Of a DNA stretch of 64,000 bases, positions 55,618 through 63,582 are shown piece after piece (the first letter of the stretch is position 1; every line of letters begins with the position of its first letter). Under the pieces are notes generated by a model, which worked only from the letters and a program-made list of their open reading frames with translations, was not told the DNA's origin and searched no databases. The position numbers and the translations under genes were made by a program. The DNA comes from Oleiphilus messinensis (GTDB lineage Bacteria; Pseudomonadota; Gammaproteobacteria; Pseudomonadales; Oleiphilaceae). The DNA lies in assembly GCF_002162375.1 (NCBI RefSeq), contig NZ_CP021425.1, positions 1,609,501-1,673,500 of the forward strand. The letters run 5' to 3'.

Positions 55618-56766
55618 ATGAACTTCGAACTTACAGAAGAGCAGCAGATCATTCAAACCGTCGCTAGGGACTTTGCCCAGCAAGAATTACAAGCCAATGC
55701 CAAGGCTTTAGATGAAGGTGAGGGGCGCTCCGGGCTTCTCGCAAATTTGAAACGGCTATCCGAGCTTGGGGTAATGGGCCTCAATATCAAAAATGAATAT
55801 GGCGGCTCGGAAGCCGGGAGTATTGCTTTTAGCCTGGTGATTACTGAGCTTGCGAAAGCTTGTGCTTCAACCGCTGTTACCGTGTCCGTGACCAATATGG
55901 TGGCGGAAGTGATACAGTCCGTGGCCAGTGATACCCAGCGTGCACGTTATCTACCCAAAATCTGCAGCGGTGAATACGCTGCTGCGGGCTTTTGTTTGAC
56001 CGAACCCCAAGCAGGGTCTGACCCATCAGCCATGAATACCACAGCCGTTCGGGATGGAGATCATTGGGTGCTCAATGGTGCCAAGGCTTACATCACTAGT
56101 GCCGAATATGCAGGGGTATTTGTAGTCTGGGCTGTAACCGATAAAACTGCACCAAAAGGCAAAGGCATTTCCTGCTTTCTTGTTGAGCGGGAAACACCTG
56201 GTTTAGTCGTTGGGCCTGCAGAAAAGAAAATGGGGCAGCATGGCTCAGCAACCAACCCGGTATATTTTGACGACTGTCGTATCCCTGAAGATGCATTGAT
56301 GGGGGCGTTGAATCGGGGCTATCAGGTTGCACTGGGTGAGCTCGCAGGTGGTCGCATCGGGATCGGATCTCTGGCTCTCGGGTTGGGATTATCCGCTATT
56401 GAATATGCAACGGCATACGCGAAAGAGCGCAAGCAATTTGGCCAGGCGATCGCCGATTTTCAGGGCATTCAATGGATGGTGGTTGACCATGCCACAGAGT
56501 TGGAGGCCGCTCGGTTATTGTTGATGCAGGCTGCCAGTCGCAAAGAAAATTCCCAGGACTTTTCAACCCAGGCATCGATGGCAAAGCTCTTTGCAACCGA
56601 GGCCGCGAATCGTGCTTGTTATTCTGGCCTGCAAATTCTGGGCGGAAATGGCTATAACCGCGAATATCCATTGGAGCGACTCGCCAGAGATGTTCGAATC
56701 ACCAGTATTTATGAAGGTACCAGCGAAATTCAGCGATTGATTATCGCCCGGTCGATCCTGCGCTGA
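55618..56766 (+). CDS. Acyl-CoA dehydrogenase
   Basis: 382 residues, FAD enzyme of fatty-acid beta-oxidation (alpha,beta-desaturation of acyl-CoA). MNFELTEEQQIIQTVARDFAQQEL, CLTEPQAGSDPSAMNTTA (FAD/substrate), KAYITSAEYAGVF, RKQFGQAIADFQGIQWM and YNREYPLERLARDVRITSIYEGTSEIQRLIIARSIL with the catalytic Glu in YEGTSE. The length is that of short/medium-chain types, but chain length cannot be read from the sequence. The 127 bp before it hold no gene. Confidence 0.96.
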   Translation: MNFELTEEQQIIQTVARDFAQQELQANAKALDEGEGRSGLLANLKRLSELGVMGLNIKNEYGGSEAGSIAFSLVITELAKACASTAVTVSVTNMVAEVIQSVASDTQRARYLPKICSGEYAAAGFCLTEPQAGSDPSAMNTTAVRDGDHWVLNGAKAYITSAEYAGVFVVWAVTDKTAPKGKGISCFLVERETPGLVVGPAEKKMGQHGSATNPVYFDDCRIPEDALMGALNRGYQVALGELAGGRIGIGSLALGLGLSAIEYATAYAKERKQFGQAIADFQGIQWMVVDHATELEAARLLLMQAASRKENSQDFSTQASMAKLFATEAANRACYSGLQILGGNGYNREYPLERLARDVRITSIYEGTSEIQRLIIARSILR

Positions 56767-56782
56767 TAGCTTGAATTTTTGA

Positions 56783-57565
56783 TTACTCATTTTCACCTAG
56801 CTCCAGGCGTTCCCGTATCCTGTTCAATGTACCATCCGCGACCAAACTGCTCAGTGCTTGCTCGATACTGGGGATGTGCCGCGTATGTTTTTTGTGTAGG
56901 TAAGGGTAGAGATCGAATTCGGATGCGATCGCGACTTCCTTAATGCCGCTCGTTGCGAATTTTTCTTTCAGAATGATACGGTTGGACATGGCGGGTCCAC
57001 CCACATAAGCGCCCAGGCGGTTCATTGCGATCAGGCTAAATATTTTCTCGGGTTGTTGATAAGTAATTCTGAGGTTCGCGGCCAGTGGACTTAATTCCAT
57101 TTCGGCCTTCTTGCTTCCGAGCAGATAGGCAACCTGATATTGGTTGGTTCCGGCATGATCAATCAGGCTGGGTAGATCTTTCACATTGTTGACAATGGAG
57201 GGATGTTTGGCGAAGACGATGTGCTGTTCTCTGAAGATTGCAACCTGCACTTTCCGGAGGTTTTTAAACTGATTTTCAATGCCCTCAATCCGCGCACCGA
57301 CACCATCAAATCGACCTTCATTGGCTGATACCAATGCTCGAAGTTTAGGCAGGGTTTTGATATGGCTTGGAATGCCGGTCCGTTTTGAGATCTCGGCAAA
57401 GGTATGTCGAACGTAGTCGACAAGTGGGCCATCATTGTCTGGCATTGTAATCACCAGCGAGTTTGTACCCGAAGATGAATGTGCCACGGAGTTGGCAATG
57501 CCTGTGCCGCTCTGCAAGAGTGCCAGTGCGATAAAGAGGCTGAATAGAGTCTTTTTCAGGGTCAT
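56783..57565 (-). CDS. Orphan periplasmic SBP_3-like protein
   Basis: About 260 residues from Met 57565 (a GTG six codons earlier is possible). Signal peptide LKKTLFSLFIALALLQSGTGIANS. Mature domain like amino-acid-type solute-binding proteins: LVITMPDNDGPLVDYVRHTFAEISKRTGI, GRFDGVGARIEGIENQFKNLRKV, VFAKHPSIVNNVKDLPSL, SIEQALSSLVADGTLNRIRERL. No transport partner is adjacent. It is the second orphan protein of this kind in the window (see 44439-45302). Confidence 0.82.
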   Translation of the reverse strand: MTLKKTLFSLFIALALLQSGTGIANSVAHSSSGTNSLVITMPDNDGPLVDYVRHTFAEISKRTGIPSHIKTLPKLRALVSANEGRFDGVGARIEGIENQFKNLRKVQVAIFREQHIVFAKHPSIVNNVKDLPSLIDHAGTNQYQVAYLLGSKKAEMELSPLAANLRITYQQPEKIFSLIAMNRLGAYVGGPAMSNRIILKEKFATSGIKEVAIASEFDLYPYLHKKHTRHIPSIEQALSSLVADGTLNRIRERLELGENE

Positions 57566-57703
57566 TTGGTATCGCTCATTCACATGTTTGACTGACGCGT
57601 GATCTCTGATGCGAAATGTTCTTCGACTTTAGTCAGTCTAGCGAAACCCAGGGCCTGAGTACAATTTAAACGGGCTGACCGAGGATGATAGAACGGTTTT
57701 TAA

Positions 57704-57970
57704 TTACGAATTATGGGGTTCTGCACAGTTGGTCATGACCTGGGATATTCTGGTCAGTAGCAGTGACTCCGGGATGTTAACTGTCGGCCCTACATCAATG
57801 CGGTGTGATGCATGGGGATTGTTATGATTAATAAAGTAGAGATACTGGCACACGCTATCATGAATGCACTGCGCATCACCGTCACCGAACAAGACCGTTA
57901 AATTGTCGTCATGCTGGAGCCGTTTTAACAGATTCTCGACTGATTCGATGTTCAACTGCTTTGATTCCAC
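57704..57970 (-). CDS. Small hypothetical protein
   Basis: 88 residues, GTG start at 57970 with GGAG 7 nt upstream, which is the main support for a real gene. The composition is normal for a soluble protein (ESVENLLKRLQHDDNLTVLFGDGDAQC...VGPTVNIPESLLLTRISQVM). I do not recognise it. Its start lies inside the preceding small ORF in another frame, so one of the two may be translated as part of a frameshifted longer protein. Confidence 0.45.
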   Translation of the reverse strand: MESKQLNIESVENLLKRLQHDDNLTVLFGDGDAQCIHDSVCQYLYFINHNNPHASHRIDVGPTVNIPESLLLTRISQVMTNCAEPHNS

Positions 57971-58094
57971 GGTACCGCTCCTTTAATTTGGAAAATTTAT
58001 TCAGAATACTGCTCCATGCCGGAGGCTGTTCAAAATAAGCGGTTTCGAGCGCTTTTTCCACCGTCGCGAAGCTAAAATTGCGGTATTGCTCCAC
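57909..58094 (-). CDS. Small hypothetical ORF overlapping the next
   Basis: 61 residues from a GTG at 58094 without a clear ribosome site; the frame stays open upstream into the endonuclease remnant. Residues such as SFATVEKALETAYFEQPPAW...ILNKFSKLKERYRG look protein-like. It overlaps the 57704-57970 ORF by 62 bp in a different frame. It may be a broken N-terminal half of that gene, or noise beside a decaying mobile gene. Confidence 0.3.
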   Translation of the reverse strand: MEQYRNFSFATVEKALETAYFEQPPAWSSILNKFSKLKERYRGIKAVEHRISRESVKTAPA

Positions 58095-58113
58095 AGATTG
58101 AAGGTTTAGGTTC

Positions 58114-58583
58114 TTATTTGTGCACCAGAGCAGACAAAAGCTCTGAGGAGACGCATCGGTTTGCTTTTATGTTCAATACTGCGTTTTCGAAATCAATTCG
58201 TTCCCGGAGTAGTTCATGGGAGTACTTTCCATTTCGAGGCGTGAGGCGTATGTAGTGTGCCAGTATGAGACGTGCTCTTAGTGCTTTGTAGGTTTTAAGG
58301 AAGGGGGTGACGTATTCGAGCACCGTCAGGGCTTGGCGGTTGTACACTGCATAGGTAAAGCTTGGGGAGTGTTTTTCCTGGCTGGTTTTTTTGGTTGTTA
58401 TTTTTCCCACACCTAACACATTGAGTATGTGCTCAAGTAAAACTCGTTCTGTACTGCTTATGCTGACAGATAGCTGACGGTTTTCATTGCGATGTTTTCG
58501 AATGAGAGTAATCGTGCCTTCTCCATCGATTATCCCGGCGATATAGCTGCATCTGTTGCACGAAGTTTTTGGACTTGATTCAC
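58114..58583 (-). pseudogene. LAGLIDADG homing endonuclease, frameshifted
   Basis: Read on the minus strand from a GTG at 58583, 13 codons give VNQVQKLRATDAA. Then a shift of one base at about 58545 is needed to continue as YIAGIIDGEGTITLIRKHRN, the LAGLIDADG helix with its acidic catalytic residue. The rest runs without stop to 58114: SISSTERVLLEHILNVLGVGKI, FTYAVYNRQALTVLEYVTPFL, YKALRARLILAHYI and LLRERIDFENAVLNIKA, normal for single-motif, homodimeric enzymes (about 156 residues in all). It lies just downstream of the tmRNA terminator, not inside the group I intron. A sequencing error or programmed -1 shift cannot be excluded; otherwise it is newly dead. Confidence 0.85.
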
Positions 58584-58600
58584 TAGTCTTTCAATCCCTG

Positions 58601-58639
58601 AAAGAAAAACGCCCGTGTTGTGATAATAACAACACGGGC
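58601..58639 (-). terminator. Rho-independent terminator of tmRNA
   Basis: On the minus strand GCCCGTGTTG / CAACACGGGC forms a perfect 10-bp stem (58611-58639) with a 9-nt loop, followed by a T-rich run GTTTTTCTTT (58610-58601). It begins 8 nt after the tmRNA CCA end. Confidence 0.95.
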
Positions 58640-58646
58640 ATTCAAT

Positions 58647-59302
58647 TGGTGGAGACGGCGGGACAGCTAATCCATATTTTTCAATATGGGCTGGACTATT
58701 CCTTCACCTGCTGTAGTAAATCACAACAGGGGAGAGCGTATTGTGGGCAAATGCCCACCCTAGTACTCCGTGGAAACACAGTTTGATGAAAACTGGTTTC
58801 GGGTAGGAGCCTATGAGTCTCTAGCCGGCTTACTGGTTTCCCATTCACCGGACGGCGTTGGCATAGATGGTTTAGCATTGAAACAATGCCTCTTATCCTT
58901 AGCGTTCACCGTATGAGCCCTCTTTTTCCGACGGGAATCGCTTCCCGTGGCGACCAGTACGTTAATCGAACCCGCGTCCGCCAGCCCTCTGCCATCGGCT
59001 CTACATGTTTAGAAACCCTCTATTGAGTTAACCTTTGGCGGCCCGAGGGGCAGGGCGCTTAAGGCGAGTTCCATTTAGTTTCGCAGATTTGCACGGAACC
59101 ATGCAAACAAGCTAGCTTGTTCTAAGTGACATCCAGCGCCGCGATACAAGCATCTTGGGCTGGACGCTAGCAGGGTTTAAGCTGCTAGAGCGTAGTTTTC
59201 GTCGTTTGCGACTATTTTTTGTAGCGATTGGAGTACGAGAGCCGCTACACTCTCGACATGCACCTTTGGGTTCGCAACCAGCGTCGAAGCCAAGTCGTCC
59301 CC
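58647..59302 (-). ncRNA. ssrA: tmRNA (transfer-messenger RNA), gene interrupted by a group I intron
   Basis: Rescues stalled ribosomes with SmpB. The 5' end GGGGACG (59302 downward) pairs with CGTCTCC before ACCA at 58650-58647. The acceptor stem includes the G3-U wobble that marks alanine charging. The tag frame at 59209-59177 reads ANDENYALAA and a stop, the standard proteobacterial tag, preceded by the usual UAGUC. Pseudoknot-forming segments follow. The T-arm is split: GCGGGTTCGAT ends at 58965 and TCCCGC resumes at 58663. Joining the two restores a normal T-stem and loop. The spliced RNA would be 355 nt. smpB lies 66 bp upstream on the same strand. Confidence 0.97.
58664..58964 (-). ncRNA. 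Group I intron, 301 nt, in the tmRNA T-loop
   Basis: The 5' exon ends in U (58965) and the intron ends in G (58664), as group I introns require. Exon CGAU can pair with GUCG in the intron (P1), giving the U-G wobble at the splice site. A hairpin ACGGGA/TCCCGT fits P2; GACT (58819-58816) and AGTC (58697-58694) fit P7; CCATATT-GAAA-AATATGG near the 3' end is a P9 hairpin with a GNRA loop. A possible P4 pairs ACGGTG with CGCCGT. No endonuclease ORF lies within. The intron must splice out to restore the T-loop. Confidence 0.9.
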
Positions 59303-59314
59303 GTAGCGTAAAAG

Positions 59315-59344
59315 AGTATATAGGGTTGTATCTGCTGATTTCAA
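59315..59344 (-). promoter_or_regulatory. Sigma-70 promoter of ssrA
   Basis: On the minus strand TTGAAA (59344-59339), an 18-nt spacer and TATACT (59320-59315), ending 12 nt before the mature 5' end of tmRNA. Confidence 0.75.
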
Positions 59345-59368
59345 GGCTGGTGACAAAAATATTGCAGA

Positions 59369-59854
59369 TTAACCCGCGTGCTCACGCACAACCCGTTGTT
59401 TTTGTCTGTTCCAGTCACGTTCTTTTTCAGTGGCCCGTTTATCAAATTCCTTTTTACCTCTTACCAGGGCAATTTCGCACTTGATCAGATTTCCTTTCCA
59501 GTAGATGGAAAGCGGGACACAAGTCAGTCCCGCCTGATTTATTTTTCCCATGATACGGTCTATTTCACGGCGATTCAGCAGTAATTTCCGGGTCCGGGTC
59601 GGGTCGGCAACAACGTGAGTTGAAACGGTGTTCAACGGCGAAATATGTGCACCCAGCAACCAGGCCTCATCGTTTTTAAAAAGGATGTAGGAATCGACCA
59701 ATTGGCATTTTCCTTCCCGAAGGCTTTTCACTTCCCAACCGATCAGGGCCAAACCGGCTTCGAACTTGTCTTCAATGTGATAATCATGGCGGGCTTTTTT
59801 ATTCTGTGCAATGGTACCTGTGCCCGATGTATTTTTTTTCTTTGCTTTGCTCAT
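59369..59854 (-). CDS. smpB: SsrA-binding protein SmpB
   Basis: Small basic protein that binds tmRNA and brings it to the stalled ribosome. 161 residues from ATG 59854 ([49 protein letters not shown]). The longer open frame upstream is not part of the family. Motifs [46 protein letters not shown] and the basic tail [25 protein letters not shown] are all present. Its partner RNA gene ssrA follows on the same strand. Confidence 0.97.
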   Translation of the reverse strand: MSKAKKKNTSGTGTIAQNKKARHDYHIEDKFEAGLALIGWEVKSLREGKCQLVDSYILFKNDEAWLLGAHISPLNTVSTHVVADPTRTRKLLLNRREIDRIMGKINQAGLTCVPLSIYWKGNLIKCEIALVRGKKEFDKRATEKERDWNRQKQRVVREHAG

Positions 59855-60228
59855 AGTGATTCCACTATAGTTTTGGCGGCGAATAACGCCGCGAATTTCT
59901 TCTGTAACGTCTCCCGCTATTTTACGCTGGGAGAATTTTACTTTTTGGCCTAAAGTACTTGATAAGCTTGGTGCTTTTTCCGAAATAGGATAGATCGACA
60001 GGCACCGAGCCGCGGGGCCGGAGTAACAATAATATTGCCTTAGCGCCGCGAACAATTGAATTGTGAGCCAAAATACCGGTGGCGTATTGTAACGTAATCG
60101 TGCGCCATGGCGTTATTCAGATTTGGGGACACAATTAAAATAAACAACCTGCCAGTATTTGAGTTTTACCTGTCTGTGTAAAAGATAGGAGTGAAGATGT
60201 TTTTGCAGGTTTTCCGTTCGGAGAACGA
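59855..60228. other. Divergent intergenic region between smpB and the sodium symporter gene
   Basis: 374 bp with no supported gene; two opposite transcripts must start here. GGAG at about 60220 serves the symporter ATG. I found no RNA gene, repeat or clear operator. Confidence 0.6.
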
Positions 60229-61656
60229 ATGAGTAGAAAGCAAGACCCATATAAAGGACAGCTGGGGCGATACAGTACTTTCTATCTGGTGCTGATTGGA
60301 GCCGCAATTGGTTTTGGTAATGTCTGGAGGTTTCCATATCTAACTGGAGAAAATGGCGGGGGTGCTTTTTTGCTCTTGTATGTCATTTGTCTCTTTGCCT
60401 TGGGCATCCCGATGATGGTTGCAGAGCTTGTTGTGGGACGCGTCGGAAAGCGCAACCCCGTTGATTCCATCAACGTGTTGTGTGCGAAATCCGGGGTAAC
60501 CTACTGGTGGCAATCCATTGCATGGTTTGCGATGGCGGCAGGCTTTATTGTTTTGTCTTTTTATTCTGTTGTGGGCGGGATCGCTGTTGCCTATATTTTT
60601 TATTCTGCATTTGGTTATTTCGGCGCTACAGCAGAGAGTCAAATGTCCTTCGGCGTATTGAACACCAACCCCGGGACCTTGATGGGGTGGCACACATTAT
60701 TTCTGGTAATCGTAATGATGGTGGTGAAACGTGGCGTGCGTGACGGAATCGGTCGCGCAGCTCGTATGCTGATGCCGTTGATTGTGGTTATTGGATTTGG
60801 TCTGCTTATTCATGCAATGGATACAGTGGCATTTACTGATGGTTTTGATTACTTGTTTGAGTTCCGGCCCGAGCAGCTCTCTTTCAGTGCAATTCTTCAA
60901 GCGTTGAGTCATGCCTTTTTCAGCTTGACCCTATCTGTCGGAGCGATGATGGCCCTTGGGGCGTATATGCCGGATCGAATGTCGGCAGGGCGGGCTTCAG
61001 CGGCTGTGGCATTGACAGACATGTTTCTTGCTTTGATGGCTGGCTTAATTATTTTGCCCTTATCGCTAAGTCATTCGGCGCTCCCCCAGCAGGGCTTCGG
61101 GTTAATGTTTCAAACGCTGTCTACGGCATTCGGAGAAATGGCCTGGGGACAATTCTGGGGGGCTGCATTCTATGTTCTGGTGACCTTTGCGGCATGGACA
61201 TCTGCGATTGCACTGGCAGAACCGATCGTAGCCTGGTTGATCGAACGGGCTCGACTACCGCGCTCAATTGCCTGTCTGGTATTGTTGATCGCCGCTTGGT
61301 TCCAGGGGCTGGTGGTAATTTATTCCTTTAATGTTTGGCAGTCGTATCAGTTTGCAGGATTATCCCTGTTTGGCTTTTTCGATTTTATCACTTCTGGTTT
61401 ACTCATTCCCCTGGCGGGGCTATTACTGGTTGTGTTCCTTGGGCGACGAGTGAAAGTGGCAGAATTGGAAAGCGCTGCGGGCTTTCGGCACCCCGAGGTA
61501 TTCAGGCTGTGGTACTGGAATTTGCGTTGGTTGATGCCGTGCTTTATGTATTTGGTATTTATATTGGGATTGTTTAATCTGCTTTCTTCTTTGTGCCAAG
61601 GCGTATCCCCTGAATCTTCGGGAATATGTGTATTGATTCATTATGATATTTTTTAG
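60229..61656 (+). CDS. Sodium-dependent transporter of the NSS/SNF family
   Basis: 475 residues, about 12 membrane helices, imports amino acids or similar solutes with Na+. The N-terminal signature LGRYSTFYLVLIGAAIGFGNVWRFPYLTGENGGGAFLLLYV holds the unwound TM1 sodium site; a later VGRVGKRNPVDSI and FFSLTLSVGAMMALGAYMPD fit. ATG start after GGAGAACGA. The substrate is unknown. It is complete and followed by ratA. Confidence 0.95.
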   Translation: MSRKQDPYKGQLGRYSTFYLVLIGAAIGFGNVWRFPYLTGENGGGAFLLLYVICLFALGIPMMVAELVVGRVGKRNPVDSINVLCAKSGVTYWWQSIAWFAMAAGFIVLSFYSVVGGIAVAYIFYSAFGYFGATAESQMSFGVLNTNPGTLMGWHTLFLVIVMMVVKRGVRDGIGRAARMLMPLIVVIGFGLLIHAMDTVAFTDGFDYLFEFRPEQLSFSAILQALSHAFFSLTLSVGAMMALGAYMPDRMSAGRASAAVALTDMFLALMAGLIILPLSLSHSALPQQGFGLMFQTLSTAFGEMAWGQFWGAAFYVLVTFAAWTSAIALAEPIVAWLIERARLPRSIACLVLLIAAWFQGLVVIYSFNVWQSYQFAGLSLFGFFDFITSGLLIPLAGLLLVVFLGRRVKVAELESAAGFRHPEVFRLWYWNLRWLMPCFMYLVFILGLFNLLSSLCQGVSPESSGICVLIHYDIF

Positions 61657-61739
61657 CTGATTCGTGGTAATATGCAGCGCGTCAGGCCTCGTGGTTGTTG
61701 CTATACATCGGGGTTAGGTTTACTGAAAGAGAAGTGGTT

Positions 61740-62174
61740 ATGCCTCATAAAATTGATCGAAGTGCGCTTGTGATGCATTCCGCAGAGAAAATGTTTAATT
61801 TAGTCAATGATGTTTCTTCTTATCCAGCCTTTTTGCCCTGGTGTTCTGACGCCGAGGTTCATTCTGTTGATGCCCATGAGATGGTTGCCTCTTTGGAATT
61901 GGCTAAAGGCGCGGTTAAGCAGCGTTTCACAACAAAGAACAGTCTTACCTTACATAAAGAAATTGCGATTGAGCTTATTGAAGGGCCGTTTTCACAGTTA
62001 AAAGGGGTGTGGGAGTTCAAGGCGTTGAGCGATCAAGCCTGTAAAGTGGTCTTGAGTTTGCAATTCGAGTTTCAGGGCGCTTTTGGTAAAATGGCGCTGG
62101 GCTCTGTGTTCGCCCAAGCCGCAAATACGCTGGTGGATGCATTTTGTAAGCGGGCGAACGAAGTCTATAGCTGA
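61740..62174 (+). CDS. ratA: RatA/COQ10-like START-domain protein
   Basis: About 144 residues, start at ATG 61740 with GAGAAG upstream. MPHKIDRSALVMHSAEKMFNLVNDVSSYPAFLPWCSDAEV is the standard start and LKGVWEFKAL...VLSLQFEFQGAFGKMALGSVFAQAANTLVDAFCKRANEVY the standard end. Family members are reported as ribosome-association toxins in E. coli but are also homologous to COQ10, which binds ubiquinone, so the actual role is uncertain. rnfH follows as in many gammaproteobacteria. Confidence 0.94.
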   Translation: MPHKIDRSALVMHSAEKMFNLVNDVSSYPAFLPWCSDAEVHSVDAHEMVASLELAKGAVKQRFTTKNSLTLHKEIAIELIEGPFSQLKGVWEFKALSDQACKVVLSLQFEFQGAFGKMALGSVFAQAANTLVDAFCKRANEVYS

Positions 62175-62202
62175 GTGTTGTAGACAGATCGCCGGATCGG
62201 TC

Positions 62203-62259
62203 GAAAGTAATTAGATTGATGGAAAGTAACCAGATTGATGGAAAGTAGTTATATTGATG
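62203..62259. repeat. 19-bp tandem repeat, three copies, at the rnfH start
   Basis: Units at 62203-62221, 62222-62240 and 62241-62259 follow GAAAGTAANYAGATTGATG with two or three differences in the last. The rnfH ATG at 62238 is part of unit 2 and unit 3 is coding. Copies of the ATG in unit 1 are out of frame (19 is not a multiple of 3), which makes the start ambiguous. Confidence 0.9.
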
Positions 62260-62531
62260 TTGAGGTTGCCTTTGCTTTACCTCACAAGCAAAAAATTGTT
62301 GCCGTTAAAGTCAAGCCGGGTACTTCCGCCTACGATGCGGTGATCAAGTCTCAGATTCACACCTTGTTCCCGGAAATTGATCTGGAAAAGGGCAAAATGG
62401 GCATTTTTGGCAAGGCTATTAAAGACCCTAAGAATCACGAACTCCGAGCGGGGGATCGCGTGGAACTTTATCGGCCGCTTAAGATTGACCCCAAGCAAGC
62501 GCGCGTGAATCGGGCGAAAAAAGGCGCTTGA
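62238..62531 (+). CDS. rnfH: RnfH-family ubiquitin-like protein
   Basis: About 97 residues: IDVEVAFALPHKQKIVAVKVKPGTSAYDAVIKSQI, FPEIDLEKGKMGIFGKAIKDPKNHELRAGDRVELYRPLKIDPKQARVNRAKK, all typical (beta-grasp fold, also called RatB). Function not settled. It usually pairs with ratA. Starts at ATG 62238 or the adjacent codon at 62235; the 5' end sits in a 19-bp tandem repeat. Confidence 0.94.
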   Translation: MESSYIDVEVAFALPHKQKIVAVKVKPGTSAYDAVIKSQIHTLFPEIDLEKGKMGIFGKAIKDPKNHELRAGDRVELYRPLKIDPKQARVNRAKKGA

Positions 62532-62532
62532 G

Positions 62533-62585
62533 ATCCCGATAGTCAACTGTGGTCAGTAGCTATCGGGATGCCGGAATAATCCGGC
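62533..62585. terminator. Two hairpins between convergent rnfH and bamE
   Basis: ATCCCGATAG (62533-62542) pairs with CTATCGGGAT (62560-62569), 17-nt loop; directly after it GCCGGA-ATAA-TCCGGC (62570-62585). Placed between convergent genes this could end both transcripts, but no T-run follows on either side, so a Rho-independent terminator is not certain. Confidence 0.5.
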
Positions 62586-62593
62586 ATGGAGGA

Positions 62594-62938
62594 TCAGTAC
62601 GCCGGGGTCTCATTCAGCAGGGCCGAAGCATGGTGGGTGTATGTATCGTCAGGCCCATAATAAACAGTGATAATCTGCCGTTTGATATCACCGCCCGCTT
62701 TTTGGAAGGTGTAAACATAAGCATCTTCCTGGTGATCAAAGGTGCTCGGGGTAGAGGGCGTGCCGAGCAGGTAGTGAACTTGTCTTCGGGTCATGCCGGG
62801 TTTTAGCTGTTCGAGGGTCTCGTGATCGATAATGCTCCCTTGTTGAACGTTGATTTTGTAAACACCCGGAAATGAGCAGCCTGCTGCAATTACAAGGGTA
62901 AAAAATAATGTAGCACTGGCGAAAAAATGTCTGAACAT
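62594..62938 (-). CDS. bamE: Outer-membrane assembly lipoprotein BamE
   Basis: About 114 residues from Met 62938; the open frame upstream is not signal-like. Lipoprotein signal with lipobox VIAAGC, so it is lipid-anchored and moved to the outer membrane. Core VYKINVQQGSIIDHETLEQLKPGMTRRQVHYLLGTPSTPSTFDHQEDAYVYTF is diagnostic for BamE (SmpA) of the BAM complex that inserts beta-barrel proteins. It is convergent with rnfH and divergent from fur. Confidence 0.95.
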   Translation of the reverse strand: MFRHFFASATLFFTLVIAAGCSFPGVYKINVQQGSIIDHETLEQLKPGMTRRQVHYLLGTPSTPSTFDHQEDAYVYTFQKAGGDIKRQIITVYYGPDDTYTHHASALLNETPAY

Positions 62939-63146
62939 GGAAGGCCTGATGTTGCTGGTTGAAAATAAGTACGATTTAGAGAAACAGTACAATTAAAGGA
63001 ATGCGCAAACTTGGCTTGATCGCCGTTGCGAATAATTCATATTGCGTTTTGCATCTTGTTGCGAATTCCTCTATCTTGTCGGTTTAGTTGGATAAGCAAG
63101 ATAATAACGGATATTGACCCGTCTGCTAAGAGGTTTAATCAAATTC

Positions 63147-63554
63147 ATGTCGTCTGAAAATTTAGAATTGAAGAAAGCGGGCTTGAAAGTCACATTGCCG
63201 AGAATAAAAATCCTCAGCATTCTTGAAAGCGCTGAAAACCATCATATGAGTGCTGAAGATGTTTACAAAACATTGATGGAGGCCGGGGATGATGTTGGTT
63301 TGGCAACTGTCTACCGTGTTTTGACGCAATTCGAGGCCGCAGGTTTGGTGTTGCGACATAACTTTGAAGGGGGGCATGCAGTATTTGAGCTTGCCAGTGA
63401 TGATCATCATGATCATATGGTCTGTACCCAGACTGGCCAGGTTATCGAATTTTGTGATCCCGTTATTGAGGAGCGTCAGCGTCAAATTGCTGAAGAGCAT
63501 GGGTTCGAAATTGTGGATCACAGTTTGACGCTTTATGTGAAGCCAAAAAAATAA
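63147..63554 (+). CDS. fur: Ferric uptake regulator Fur
   Basis: 135 residues from ATG 63147. MSSENLELKKAGLKVTLPRIKILSILES, winged helix with VGLATVYRVLTQFEAAGLV, and the metal region HDHMVCTQTGQVIEFCDPVIEERQRQIAEEHGFEIVDHSLTLYV. The histidine-rich HHDHM site is kept. Only one Cys of the E. coli Cys93-x2-Cys96 pair is present (C then T at the second place), like Pseudomonas Fur. It represses iron uptake when loaded with Fe2+. Confidence 0.96.
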   Translation: MSSENLELKKAGLKVTLPRIKILSILESAENHHMSAEDVYKTLMEAGDDVGLATVYRVLTQFEAAGLVLRHNFEGGHAVFELASDDHHDHMVCTQTGQVIEFCDPVIEERQRQIAEEHGFEIVDHSLTLYVKPKK

Positions 63555-63582
63555 GCGCAGTAGGTCGCTAATCTTTTCAAGT

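Noticed and set aside
58696-58878. 60-residue ORF inside the tmRNA intron as an intron-encoded endonuclease
   Set aside because: Too short, no LAGLIDADG, HNH or GIY-YIG motif; it spans the intron core helices and is a chance frame.
59155-59484. 109-residue plus-strand ORF over the ssrA and smpB ends
   Set aside because: It is antisense to tmRNA and smpB, without a ribosome site or protein-like motif.
63060-63146. Fur box upstream of fur
   Set aside because: Only loose AT-rich similarity (GATAATAA); no convincing 19-bp palindrome.
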